Shown piece after piece: positions 28,520 through 37,323 of a DNA stretch of 64,000 nucleotides. The DNA is from Phascolarctobacterium sp. ET69 (GTDB lineage Bacteria > Bacillota > Negativicutes > Acidaminococcales > Acidaminococcaceae). Numbering within the stretch: the first letter of the stretch is position 1; every line of letters starts with the position of its first letter. Position numbers and translations under genes: made by a program. The notes below the pieces were generated by a model that had not been told where the DNA came from, did not search any database, and worked only from the letters and a program-made list of their open reading frames with translations. The DNA lies in NCBI RefSeq assembly GCF_023336935.1, contig NZ_JAMBLR010000002.1:434001-498000 (forward strand). Reading direction: 5' to 3'.

Positions 28520-28696
28520 TTAAAAAGCATTTAAAATATAGCTTACAATTCCCATAAAAAACATGTAAATAACCATAAAAAACAAAACCTTAAACATAAT
28601 GCGGATGGCTTTATCATAAGGGGTCATATTATCAGCTGATTTTTTGGGACGCTTTCTATAATCAAGTTTAATTAAATCGTTATCATAGTTATCCAT
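28520..28696 (-). CDS. Small single-helix membrane protein, 58 residues, unknown function
   Basis: The minus strand holds ATG at 28694-28696, behind GGGAGG with an 8-base spacing, and a TAA at 28520-28522. The protein starts MDNYDNDLIKLDYRKRPK, is charged to about residue 32, then has one hydrophobic helix (FKVLFFMVIYMFFMGIVSYI) and ends NAF. The good ribosome site and the dedicated terminator make it a convincing gene despite its size. I do not recognise the family. It is antisense to the space between csoR and the P-type ATPase. Confidence 0.75.
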   Translation of the reverse strand: MDNYDNDLIKLDYRKRPKKSADNMTPYDKAIRIMFKVLFFMVIYMFFMGIVSYILNAF

Positions 28697-28852
28697 AACA
28701 GCAATCCTCCCTTTATAACAAAGATTTTTCCTTATCTTTATTATAAACCAAATTTGCTGTAAGCGCTATAAATTTTATAACTGGAAAAGCAAAATAACAG
28801 TAATCCGGCATAAAAAATAAGTTTGCTGTTGAGTTTTAGATGTGGTTTTTTA

Positions 28853-28881
28853 TTGACATTGCACTTTGCCGGGAGTATATT
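28853..28881 (+). promoter_or_regulatory. Promoter of the metal P-type ATPase
   Basis: TTGACA (28853-28858), a 17-base spacer and TATATT (28876-28881). The expected transcription start falls just upstream of, or at, the palindrome at 28897-28914. Confidence 0.8.
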
Positions 28882-28896
28882 ATAAATATAAATACC

Positions 28897-28914
28897 TATA
28901 CCCCTATGGGTATA
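28897..28914 (+). promoter_or_regulatory. CsoR-type operator
   Basis: TATACCCCTATGGGTATA: perfect 7-base arms TATACCC and GGGTATA around CTAT. This matches the CsoR operator pattern of a C-tract and a G-tract flanked by TA-rich arms. It lies 16 bases after the -10 element, so a bound repressor would block initiation or escape. The matching repressor gene csoR is at 28136-28411. Confidence 0.8.
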
Positions 28915-28929
28915 AAAGAGGCGGTAAAG

Positions 28930-30753
28930 ATGCAGTTTTTTAAAAATATATTGCAAAATGAAGAATTGAGAATGCAGCTTGCGTGCATTGTTATTTCCGG
29001 TGCGGCACTATTGGCAAGCATGCTTGATATACGTCCGATGCCGTTTGATTTGGCATGGCTTGCAGTTATTTTATGCGGTGTGCCCATTGTTTGGGGAGCA
29101 TTGAAAGGGCTTGTAACGGAGTTTGACATTAAAGCGGACGTGCTTGTTTCAATAGCGCTTATTGCTTCGCTTACTATTGGCGAGGATTTTGCAGCCGGTG
29201 AAATTGCCTTTATTATGCAGTTGGGGTCGCTTTTGGAAGAAGCAACTGTTGCCCGCGCAAGGGCAGGCATTGAAAAACTGGTGCGTCTTTCTCCGCGTAC
29301 TGCGCGCAGGATTGTTGACGGCAAAGAAGAAATTATCCGTGCGGAAGATGTACGGAAGGGCGATATTCTGCGTGTGCTGCCGGTAGATAAAACTGCCGGA
29401 GATGAAGTGGCAAGCGGGACGGTGAACCAATTTGGCAGTTTTGAAATGAGGGCACTAAAGGTTGGCGAAGACAGCTCCATACAGCGTATGATTCGCCTTG
29501 TGCAGTCTGCCGATGCAGGCAAGGCAAAAATTGTATGCCTTGCAGACCGTTGGGCTACCTGGATAGTGGTAATGGCGCTTACAACGGCGGTAGTAACCGG
29601 TTATATTACCGGCGAAATAATACGCGCTGTAACGGTGCTTGTAGTGTTTTGCCCCTGTGCTTTGGTGCTGGCAACACCGACGGCGGTTATGGCTGCCATT
29701 GGCAATGCGGCGCGCCACGGCTTTTTGGTGCGTGAAGGCGATGCGCTTGAACGGTTGGCACAGGTTAAACGTGTTGCGTTTGATAAAACAGGTACTTTAA
29801 CTTATGGCAGGCCGCAGGTGGCAGCAGTAAAAAGTTTTAATAACGCTTTAACTGACGATGATTTATATTTATATACCGCAAGTGTGGAAAAACTTTCGGA
29901 ACATCCTTTGGCGCAGGCCGTTTTTGCAAGCTTTGCTAAAAACGTTTTGCCTGCCGACGCTTTTAAAATGTTTGCCGGCCGCGGGGTGGAGGGCAAAGTA
30001 AACGGCCTTAAAATTACCGCCGGTAACGAAAAATTATTTGGCTCTGAGGGCATTATTATTGCCCGGGAAATTACAGCCGCTGCGCAGCAATACGCCCAAA
30101 GCGGATGCAGTATAATTTATGTTGCCGTAAACGGCGAAGCCGCCGGATTTATTGCCCTTGCCGATACCGTAAGGCCGGAAGCGGCAGATATGCTTGCCGG
30201 AGTAAAGCGCGCCGGTAAAACAACCATGCTGCTGACCGGTGACAATTTTAACGCGGCAGAAAGTGTTGCTGCCATGGTTGGGGTGGACGAAGTTTATGCC
30301 GGCTGCCTGCCGGAAGATAAATTAAACATTATTGCCGGTTACGAAGATAATGGCGAGCATATCTGCATGCTTGGCGACGGTATTAATGATGCCCCGGCGC
30401 TGAAAAAAGCCTGCACCGGCATTGCCATGGGCGGCGTAGGCAGCGATATTGCCGTTGATGCGGCGGATATAGTGCTTATTAATGATGATTTCAGGGAGTT
30501 TGGGCATTTGCTGGAATTATCCGGGCAAATGATGCAGACTATCAGAAAAAATATTATTTTTTCGCTGGTGCTTAATTTTGCGGCTATTGTGCTTGCCGTA
30601 ACGGGGCTTTTAAGCCCGGTGGCAGGTGCGCTGGTGCATAACGCAGGCTCTGTGGCCGTTATTATAAGTTCGGCACTGCTTTTAAAATGGCGCTGCCATA
30701 ATGCCTGCTGCCGCAAACAGAACAAAAAACTTGTGCATTGTGCCGTACAATAA
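28930..30753 (+). CDS. Heavy-metal P1B-type ATPase with an internal deletion in the actuator domain
   Basis: A 607-residue P1B ATPase without an N-terminal metal-binding domain. It has the metal-site CPC (FCPCALVLATP), the phosphorylation site DKTGT, the HP locus (SEHPLAQAV) and GDGINDAP. The actuator domain is shortened: RVLP runs directly into VDKTAGDEV, so the roughly 25-28 residues that normally carry the TGES motif are missing. TGES is needed for dephosphorylation, so the pump may be inactive. The C-terminus is Cys/His-rich (WRCHNACCRK, LVHCAVQ). The frame extends upstream into the promoter; the ATG at 28930 behind GAGGCGG is the start. The CsoR operator suggests copper. Confidence 0.9.
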   Translation: MQFFKNILQNEELRMQLACIVISGAALLASMLDIRPMPFDLAWLAVILCGVPIVWGALKGLVTEFDIKADVLVSIALIASLTIGEDFAAGEIAFIMQLGSLLEEATVARARAGIEKLVRLSPRTARRIVDGKEEIIRAEDVRKGDILRVLPVDKTAGDEVASGTVNQFGSFEMRALKVGEDSSIQRMIRLVQSADAGKAKIVCLADRWATWIVVMALTTAVVTGYITGEIIRAVTVLVVFCPCALVLATPTAVMAAIGNAARHGFLVREGDALERLAQVKRVAFDKTGTLTYGRPQVAAVKSFNNALTDDDLYLYTASVEKLSEHPLAQAVFASFAKNVLPADAFKMFAGRGVEGKVNGLKITAGNEKLFGSEGIIIAREITAAAQQYAQSGCSIIYVAVNGEAAGFIALADTVRPEAADMLAGVKRAGKTTMLLTGDNFNAAESVAAMVGVDEVYAGCLPEDKLNIIAGYEDNGEHICMLGDGINDAPALKKACTGIAMGGVGSDIAVDAADIVLINDDFREFGHLLELSGQMMQTIRKNIIFSLVLNFAAIVLAVTGLLSPVAGALVHNAGSVAVIISSALLLKWRCHNACCRKQNKKLVHCAVQ

Positions 30754-30770
30754 ACACGTAAGGCAAAATA

Positions 30771-30800
30771 AAAACGCTGAACATTTTTGTTCAGCGTTTT
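30771..30800 (+). terminator. Bidirectional terminator between convergent genes
   Basis: AAAACGCTGAACA (30771-30783) pairs with TGTTCAGCGTTTT (30788-30800). It serves both the P-type ATPase and the convergent DUF523 gene. Confidence 0.88.
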
Positions 30801-30804
30801 GCTG

Positions 30805-31284
30805 TTATTTGTTCTGTAAAATTTTAATAAGTTCTTCTTCCGTAATGGTTTCTTCGGTATAAACTTTAATGCCATGCTGCATTAAAAGTTCTGCTGCCAC
30901 GCCGTTGCCGCATTTTTTGCCGCCGCTGAAACTGCCGTCGTAAATTTCGCCGCAGCCGCAGGACGGGCTGCGTGCCTTTAAAATGGCGTAATTGGCGCCT
31001 TTCTTTTTGGCTATCTGCAAGGCTTTTTGTGCGCCGCTTAAAAATTCCCTGGTAACGTCAAGTCCGGTTTTATCTTTAACGCAGGCTTTGCCGTTTAAAA
31101 CATCTTCGCCGCTGCCGTTTTGTATCTCTACCGGCGGGCGGGGGATGGGCAGCATTGCCAGGCATTCCGGGCAAAAAGCTGTAAAATCTTCCGTGTTATA
31201 ATATTTTGCCAGCCACTGGCACAAATTGTTGCCGCCGCTGTATTTTACGTTGCGCCCCAAAAGGCACGCGCTGATTAAAATCAT
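30805..31284 (-). CDS. DUF523 family protein
   Basis: A 159-residue protein of the DUF523 family. It begins ILISACLLGRNVKYSGG and carries CPECLA, SPSCGCGEIYDGSFSG and GNGVAAELL, all family hallmarks with conserved cysteines. The function is not established; related proteins are implicated in thiouracil desulfuration, but I cannot extend that here. It overlaps the EamA transporter gene by 4 bases. Confidence 0.88.
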   Translation of the reverse strand: MILISACLLGRNVKYSGGNNLCQWLAKYYNTEDFTAFCPECLAMLPIPRPPVEIQNGSGEDVLNGKACVKDKTGLDVTREFLSGAQKALQIAKKKGANYAILKARSPSCGCGEIYDGSFSGGKKCGNGVAAELLMQHGIKVYTEETITEEELIKILQNK

Positions 31285-32180
31285 TTTGCAGTCCCCCTCT
31301 TAAAAATACTGCCGCTGTTTAAAATAACAATGGCTGCCAGTATAAAAAAGAATCCTGCCGCCTTGGCAGAAGTAAAAGTTTCCCCTAAAAGCAAAAGCCC
31401 GGTTAAACAGCCAACAACTGGCTCCAGCATTGCCAGTATGGAAGCGTACCCGGCTTCAACGTATTTAAGCCCGTAGGTATAAAGCAAATAAGGCAGTACC
31501 GTGCATAAAATGCTTATGCCTGCCGCTGCGCCTGCTGTTTCTGGTATAATGGCAAAGGCAGTTAACATAACCTCCGGCTGGCAAAACGGCAGCAAAGGCA
31601 AAGACGCCATATAAAAAGTCCAGACGGAAATGGTTGCTGAATTATATTTAACAAGCGCATATTTGCTGAAAATGCTGTACAAAGCATAGCCAAAACCGGA
31701 AAGAATACCTGTAAAAAAGGCTTCCGGCGGGCACTGCCAGCTGCCGGTAAGCATGCCCGATAAAAACAGGCAGCCTGAAATTGTGGAACACAGAGCCAGT
31801 ATTTTGCTGAAAGTGAGCCGCTCTTTAAATAAAAGCAGCGAGAGCAGCATTACAAATACCGGCGCGGTGTAAAGCAGCATAACGGCAACCGAAAGGCTGC
31901 TGAGCATAAAAGTTGTAAGGTAAAAAAGGTTAAACAGCACTACGCTGATAATGCCTGTGCCAATAAACATCCAGATATCGCGCAGGTTTATTTTTAGCAA
32001 GGCAGGCGAACGCACAAGCAGAAAAGCCGTCATAAATAAAGCGCCGGCAATGGTGCGCACGGCTATAACCTGCACCGGGCTGAACCCGTAAAACATTAAA
32101 ATGTACGAGAACAACCCGATAAAGCCCCATAAACTGGCTGCTGCCATAATGGCAAGCACCGGGCGTGTTTTGCCGTTCAA
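31281..32180 (-). CDS. EamA/DMT-family transporter
   Basis: A 299-residue inner-membrane protein with ten hydrophobic segments arranged as two EamA repeats, ending LEPVVGCLTGLLLLGE as in DMT exporters. Such proteins usually export amino acids or metabolites; the substrate is unknown. It starts at TTG (32180), with AAGGAAAA before it, one base after the YitT stop codon. It is the middle gene of a YitT-EamA-DUF523 operon on the minus strand. Confidence 0.9.
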   Translation of the reverse strand: MNGKTRPVLAIMAAASLWGFIGLFSYILMFYGFSPVQVIAVRTIAGALFMTAFLLVRSPALLKINLRDIWMFIGTGIISVVLFNLFYLTTFMLSSLSVAVMLLYTAPVFVMLLSLLLFKERLTFSKILALCSTISGCLFLSGMLTGSWQCPPEAFFTGILSGFGYALYSIFSKYALVKYNSATISVWTFYMASLPLLPFCQPEVMLTAFAIIPETAGAAAGISILCTVLPYLLYTYGLKYVEAGYASILAMLEPVVGCLTGLLLLGETFTSAKAAGFFFILAAIVILNSGSIFKRGTAK

Positions 32181-32181
32181 A

Positions 32182-33087
32182 TTATTTTCCTTCTTCCTCG
32201 TAGTGGTTAATCAGGGCAAAAATCTTTTTCTGCTTATGCTTGCCGCTGGGGGCGGAAGTAAAGCCCCTGCCGAAAACGTCGCTGGCTTCGGTGATAATCA
32301 TAAAAGCGCCGGGGTCTTTTTTGCGTACAATCTGGCGGATGCGCGCTACCTGCGTAAGCTTGGCAACAACAAACAGCACTTTGCGCTGCTGATGAGTGTA
32401 AGCGCCTTCGCCGTATAAATAGGTTACGCCGCGGCCTACTATTTTAATAATGCCGCTGGCAATTTCCTCATAATGCTCGCTGATGATGATAATGTTTTTC
32501 TTGTAATCGAAGCCGGAAGCAAAAGAGTTTGTTACTTTAAAGACGATAAAGAAGGTCAGCATTGTGTAAAGCACGGCTTCAATGCCGAAGGCAATGGTGC
32601 CGCAGAACATAATGAAAATGTTAAAAATAAAATTGGTTGTGCCCTGGCTGATGCTGTAATATTTGTTTATTATGCCGCCGACAATATCCATGCCGCCGGT
32701 ACCGCCGCCCACGCGGTAAACTATGCCCATGCCGATGCCGTACATAACGCCGCCGGTAATGCAGCTGAGCATTTTTTCCGGTACGTCAGGTGTATAAGCC
32801 GTTAAAAAATGCAGTGCGTCAATGGCAAGTGAAAGGAAGGTCATGCTGGCAAGCGAACCGAAAAAGTATTCCTTGTCCATATACTTCCACGCAAGGTAAA
32901 ACAGCGGTATGTTCAGCACAATGTTCATCATGCCTATGGGCAGGCCCGTAAGGTAGTAAATTAAAAAGCCCAGGCCCGTAATACCGCCGCTGAGCAGCAT
33001 GTTGGGAATGTAAAACAGGTTAATGGCGGAGGCCGTAATAAGGCAGCCGATAACCACCATGGTATAACGGTAAATATGGTAGCTCAT
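32182..33087 (-). CDS. YitT family membrane protein (DUF161/DUF2179)
   Basis: A 301-residue protein with about five or six N-terminal membrane segments, including GGITGLGFLIYYLTGLPIG and a GGGTGGMDIVGGI loop. A C-terminal soluble DUF2179 domain (about residues 215-285) carries GRGVTYLYGEGAYT and the family ending ITEASDVFGRGF. The function is not established. AAAGGAG precedes its ATG. Confidence 0.9.
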   Translation of the reverse strand: MSYHIYRYTMVVIGCLITASAINLFYIPNMLLSGGITGLGFLIYYLTGLPIGMMNIVLNIPLFYLAWKYMDKEYFFGSLASMTFLSLAIDALHFLTAYTPDVPEKMLSCITGGVMYGIGMGIVYRVGGGTGGMDIVGGIINKYYSISQGTTNFIFNIFIMFCGTIAFGIEAVLYTMLTFFIVFKVTNSFASGFDYKKNIIIISEHYEEIASGIIKIVGRGVTYLYGEGAYTHQQRKVLFVVAKLTQVARIRQIVRKKDPGAFMIITEASDVFGRGFTSAPSGKHKQKKIFALINHYEEEGK

Positions 33088-33298
33088 TGATACGCTCCTT
33101 TAAAATTTGTTTAACTGTTATAATCTTATCATTTTTTGAAGAAAAAAGGAATTGGCGCAGGCGAATTTACCCAAAAAGCATAAAAAATTTAAAAGAGATT
33201 TAAAAATTTTTATAACTTTTTAAACTGTTATAAAGCCAAGATGTTTAAAATATGTTAAAATATATTGTATACAGAATTTTGAGTTGACAGGGATGTTT

Positions 33299-34162
33299 AT
33301 GGAAAAAATTACAGAAACAGCTTATGCCAAAATAAACCTTGGGCTTGATGTGCTCGGCAAACGTGCCGACGGCTACCACAAGGTTTCTATGGTAATGCAG
33401 AGCATCAGCCTTGCCGATACGGTAACGCTTGAAAAGCACAGCGGTCTGGTTGTGCAAACCGGCCGCAGCGATTTGCCGGGCGACAGCAGCAACCTTGCGT
33501 ATAAGGCAGCAGTGCTGATGGCAAACCGTTTTGATAAAACGCCGGATGTAAAAATAACGCTTGATAAGCATATTTTTATGGCAGCAGGCCTTGCCGGTGG
33601 CAGCAGCGACGCTGCTGCAGTGCTGCGCGGGCTGAACCGTTTGTGGCAGCTTGGCCTGAATGCGGTACAGCTTGAACAACTTGCCGCTGAAATAGGCAGC
33701 GACGTGCCGTTCTGCATCTGCGGCGGCACAGCCCTTGCAGAAGGGCGCGGCGAAATATTAACAGCGCTGCCGGAGCCGCAGGAGGCAGTTATTGTGCTTG
33801 CCAAACCGCAGCAGGCGGTATCCACAGCCTGGGTGTATAAGGAATTTGATTCTTTAAAAGAGCCGCAGCATCCTGATATTGGCACGCTGAAAGCAGCGCT
33901 TTTAAAAGGAAATGCCGTGCTGCCGCTGCCGGGTATGGGCAACGCACTGGAGGGCGTAACCTGTGCCAGATACCCTGAAATTAACAAAATAAAAAAAGAA
34001 ATGCTTGCCGCAGGAGCGCAGTACGCGCTTATGAGCGGCAGCGGGCCGACTGTTTTTGCCGTTGCAGGCAGCACACAGGAAGCACAGAAAATTATAGAAG
34101 CATTGCAGGCATGGAAACTGGAAACAGCGATTGCCACAACTGTGAAAAGGAGTGTAATATAA
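33299..34162 (+). CDS. ispE: 4-diphosphocytidyl-2-C-methyl-D-erythritol kinase
   Basis: A 287-residue GHMP kinase of the MEP isoprenoid pathway. It has AYAKINLGLDVLGKRADGYH at the N-terminus, the ATP-binding GLAGGSSDAAAVL and the C-terminal MSGSGPTVFAV. It phosphorylates the product of IspD; IspDF is encoded 27 kb away in this window. The frame opens at a TTG (33284); the ATG at 33299 lies behind CAGGGA. It ends one base before the GntR regulator start. Confidence 0.95.
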   Translation: MEKITETAYAKINLGLDVLGKRADGYHKVSMVMQSISLADTVTLEKHSGLVVQTGRSDLPGDSSNLAYKAAVLMANRFDKTPDVKITLDKHIFMAAGLAGGSSDAAAVLRGLNRLWQLGLNAVQLEQLAAEIGSDVPFCICGGTALAEGRGEILTALPEPQEAVIVLAKPQQAVSTAWVYKEFDSLKEPQHPDIGTLKAALLKGNAVLPLPGMGNALEGVTCARYPEINKIKKEMLAAGAQYALMSGSGPTVFAVAGSTQEAQKIIEALQAWKLETAIATTVKRSVI

Positions 34163-34855
34163 ATGAGCGGACATTTAAGCCCTATTCAGCTTGACAGCTA
34201 CCGGCCGCTGCGCGAACTGGTATGCGAAACCATCCGCCAGGCGATTGTTGACGGCGTTTTCAGCCCGGGCGAAAGGCTGATGGAAATTCAGCTGGCTGAT
34301 GAAATGGGCGTCAGCCGTACGCCGGTGCGTGAAGCAATCCGCAAGCTGGAACTGGAAGGCTTTGTGGTAATGATACCGCGCCGCGGTACCTATGTGGCCG
34401 ATATTTCCATTAAAGACATTAACGAAGTTTACGAAATACGCACCAGCCTTGAAGTGCTGGCAGCAGGGCTTGCCGCCGAACGCATCAGCGACGAGGAGCT
34501 GGAAACCATGCAGCGCCTGCTGGTAGAAATCGGCCAGCATATTGAAGACGGCAATATTGAAAAAATCGTAGAAATTGATACCGCGTTCCATGATGTTTTG
34601 TATAAAGCCAGCCGCAACAAACGCCTGGCAGGCATTATTAACAATCTGCGCGAGCAGATTACAGTGATACGCCGCCGTTCCATGATGTATCCGGGGCGTT
34701 TGCAGAATACCATGGAAGAACACCGCATTCTGGTGGACAGCATTGCCGCCCATGATGTTGACAGGGCGCAGAACGCTGCACGTCTGCACATGGAAAACGC
34801 CGAGCATACGTTGCTGAAAGACATGCTTGAAAGCGCTGAACGCAAGAAAAAATAA
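34163..34855 (+). CDS. GntR-family regulator with FCD domain
   Basis: A 230-residue regulator: an N-terminal winged helix (RLMEIQLADEMGVSRTPVREA) and a C-terminal all-helical FCD domain (residues 85-220) that in relatives binds a carboxylate ligand through metal-binding His and Asp residues (FHDVLY, EEHRILVDSI, HMENAE). The ligand and targets are unknown. The gene sits between ispE and glmU with almost no gaps, so it is cotranscribed with biosynthetic genes rather than with a catabolic operon. Confidence 0.9.
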   Translation: MSGHLSPIQLDSYRPLRELVCETIRQAIVDGVFSPGERLMEIQLADEMGVSRTPVREAIRKLELEGFVVMIPRRGTYVADISIKDINEVYEIRTSLEVLAAGLAAERISDEELETMQRLLVEIGQHIEDGNIEKIVEIDTAFHDVLYKASRNKRLAGIINNLREQITVIRRRSMMYPGRLQNTMEEHRILVDSIAAHDVDRAQNAARLHMENAEHTLLKDMLESAERKKK

Positions 34856-34872
34856 GAAATGGGGTATAGAAA

Positions 34873-36243
34873 TTGTCAGAACTTGTTGCTGTAATTTTAG
34901 CTGCCGGTATGGGCACCCGCATGAAATCCAAACTGCCGAAGGTTTTGCATAAGGTTGGCGGCAAAGCCATGCTGCAAAGAGTGCTTAACGCCGCAGACGG
35001 CGCCGGTGCCGCTAAAAAAGTGGTTATTACCGGCCACTGCGCAGAACTTGTAAACGAACTTATCGGCAATCAGGCCGTAAGCGTATACCAAAAAGAACAG
35101 CTTGGCACAGGCCACGCCGTAATGCAGGCCGAAGCCGAATTGAAAGATTTTAAGGGCACCGTTATGGTTCTTTGCGGTGACACTCCGCTTTTGGACGCCG
35201 GCGAACTGCGTAAATTTTATGACGAGCATGTACAAAGCGGCGCTGCTGCCACCGTGCTTACCGCAATTATGCCCAACCCTTACGGTTACGGGCGCATTAT
35301 CCGCAATGCGGAAGGCAATGTGGCAGGCATTGTTGAAGAAAAAGACGCCACACCGGAACAGAAGGCCATTACCGAAATCAATACCGGTATTTTCTGCTTT
35401 GAAGCACCGCTCCTGTTTGAAGTTCTGCATACTTTAACAAACGATAACGCGCAGGGCGAATATTATTTAACTGATGTGCTTGCCAAATTAAACGGCATGG
35501 GCAAAAAAGTAGGCGCCGCCATTACTGCCGATAACGCCATGGTAATGGGCGTAAACAGCCGCCGCCAGCTGGCGGAAGCAGAAGCCGAACTGCGCAGCCG
35601 CGTGCTCGGTGCGCTGATGGACAGCGGCGTAACCGTTATGGACCCCGCAAGCACCTTTATCGGCGAAGATGTTAAAGTTGGCAACGATACCGTTATTTAT
35701 CCGTACACCTGGCTGGAAGGCAATACGGAAATCGGCACTGACTGCGTAATCGGGCCTTCTGTACGCCTTACCAATGTTAAAGTTGGCAGCGAAGTGGAAA
35801 TGCAGTTTACCTACGGGCACGACTGCACCGTTAAAAATAAAGTTGTAATGGGGCCCTATGTACATCTGCGCCCGGATACCGTGCTTGAAGACAAGGTTAA
35901 AATCGGCAACTTTATCGAGGTTAAAAATTCCCATGTCGGCTACGGCACCAAGCTGCCGCATCTTTCCTACATTGGCGATACCGATATCGGCAGCGGCGTA
36001 AATATTGGCTGCGGGTGCATTATGGTTAACTATGACGGCAAGAAAAAACACCGCACCACTATTGGCGACAACGCTTTTATAGGCTGCAACAGCAACCTTG
36101 TTGCGCCTGTTACCATCGGCGAAGGTGCTTATGTAGGCGCAGGTTCCACCATTACCAAAGAGGTGCCTGAGGACGCGCTTGGCATTGCCCGCGCCAAACA
36201 GAAGAACATTGAAGGCTGGGCCGCCAAACAACGCGAAGACTGA
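34873..36243 (+). CDS. glmU: Bifunctional UDP-GlcNAc pyrophosphorylase / glucosamine-1-phosphate acetyltransferase
   Basis: A 456-residue enzyme making UDP-GlcNAc for peptidoglycan and surface polymers. The N-terminal uridyltransferase has LAAGMGTRMKSKLPK and QLGTGHAV. The C-terminal left-handed beta-helix acetyltransferase has repeated hexads (residues 255-440) and NYDGKKKHRT. It starts at TTG (34873), with ATGGGGT as a weak ribosome site. The product feeds TagO and WecB. Confidence 0.96.
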   Translation: MSELVAVILAAGMGTRMKSKLPKVLHKVGGKAMLQRVLNAADGAGAAKKVVITGHCAELVNELIGNQAVSVYQKEQLGTGHAVMQAEAELKDFKGTVMVLCGDTPLLDAGELRKFYDEHVQSGAAATVLTAIMPNPYGYGRIIRNAEGNVAGIVEEKDATPEQKAITEINTGIFCFEAPLLFEVLHTLTNDNAQGEYYLTDVLAKLNGMGKKVGAAITADNAMVMGVNSRRQLAEAEAELRSRVLGALMDSGVTVMDPASTFIGEDVKVGNDTVIYPYTWLEGNTEIGTDCVIGPSVRLTNVKVGSEVEMQFTYGHDCTVKNKVVMGPYVHLRPDTVLEDKVKIGNFIEVKNSHVGYGTKLPHLSYIGDTDIGSGVNIGCGCIMVNYDGKKKHRTTIGDNAFIGCNSNLVAPVTIGEGAYVGAGSTITKEVPEDALGIARAKQKNIEGWAAKQRED

Positions 36244-36355
36244 TAAATTTTGCTATACTACTTGTTAAACCTGTGTAAAAAGTTGTATACTATATTTATA
36301 AGGTTACGGAAATTTAATACCTATACAACTCAATCATACTTGGAGGGATATGACC

Positions 36356-37315
36356 ATGTTGTCAGATGAGAGCAGAATGAGGATTTTTACCGGTAACGCA
36401 AACCCTGACTTGGCACGCGAGATTGCTGAAAATCTCGGTACAACCGTTGGTGATGCCGTTATCAACCGTTTTAACAATGGCGAAGTACAGGTTATGATTA
36501 ACGAAAGCGTACGCGGCAAGGACATTTTTATTGTACAGCCTACCTGCGGCCCTATCGTTAACGATAACGTAATGGAACTTTTAATTATGGCTGATGCGTT
36601 TAAACGCGCTTCCGCTTCCCACATTACCGCAGTTATTCCGTATTACGGTTATGCCCGTCAGGACCGCAAAGCACGCGGCCGCGAACCTATTACCGCAAAG
36701 CTGATGGCAGACCTTCTGGAATGTGCAGGCATTACCCGCGTTGTAACAATCGACCTGCATGCAGCCCAGATTCAGGGCTTCTTTAACGTACCGTTTGACC
36801 ATATGCCCGGCCAGCCGATTCTGGCAGAGTATATTAAAAGCAAAAATCTTGAGGACCTCATCGTTGTATCACCTGACCTTGGCGGCGTAAGCCGTGCCCG
36901 CACCATGGCAGAACGCCTCGGCTGCGGCATGGCCATTATCGACAAACGCCGTCCGGAACCCGGCGTAGCCGAAGTTATGAACCTTATCGGCAACGTTGAA
37001 GGCAAAACCGCAATTCTTGTCGACGACATGATTGATACCGCCGGTTCTTTGGTAGAAGCAGCCAAAGCTGTTAAAAAATTTGGCGCAAAAGAAATTTACG
37101 CATGCTGCACGCATCCTATTTTGACGGACCCGGCTGTAAGCCGCATTGCCCAGTCGGATATTACGGAAGTTGTTGTTACCAACACCATTCCGCTGCCGCC
37201 GTCCAAAAAGCACCCCAAAATTAAAGTGCTTTCCATTGCGCCGATTCTGGCAGAAACCATTCTGCGCATTTACAACAACTGGTCTGTAAGCCAGCTGTTT
37301 GAAAAACACAAATAA
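36356..37315 (+). CDS. prs: Ribose-phosphate pyrophosphokinase
   Basis: A 319-residue PRPP synthetase. It has FTGNANPDLA at the N-terminus, YGYARQDRK, DLHAAQIQGFF and the PRPP loop VDDMIDTAGS. It makes PRPP used by Upp and nucleotide synthesis. glmU-prs is the usual Firmicute order. Two ATGs exist; the one at 36356 is 8 bases from GGAGGG, while the one at 36350 is too close. A 112-base gap from glmU with a TATACT-like -10 near 36288 suggests its own promoter. Confidence 0.96.
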   Translation: MLSDESRMRIFTGNANPDLAREIAENLGTTVGDAVINRFNNGEVQVMINESVRGKDIFIVQPTCGPIVNDNVMELLIMADAFKRASASHITAVIPYYGYARQDRKARGREPITAKLMADLLECAGITRVVTIDLHAAQIQGFFNVPFDHMPGQPILAEYIKSKNLEDLIVVSPDLGGVSRARTMAERLGCGMAIIDKRRPEPGVAEVMNLIGNVEGKTAILVDDMIDTAGSLVEAAKAVKKFGAKEIYACCTHPILTDPAVSRIAQSDITEVVVTNTIPLPPSKKHPKIKVLSIAPILAETILRIYNNWSVSQLFEKHK

Positions 37316-37323
37316 TAAACATT

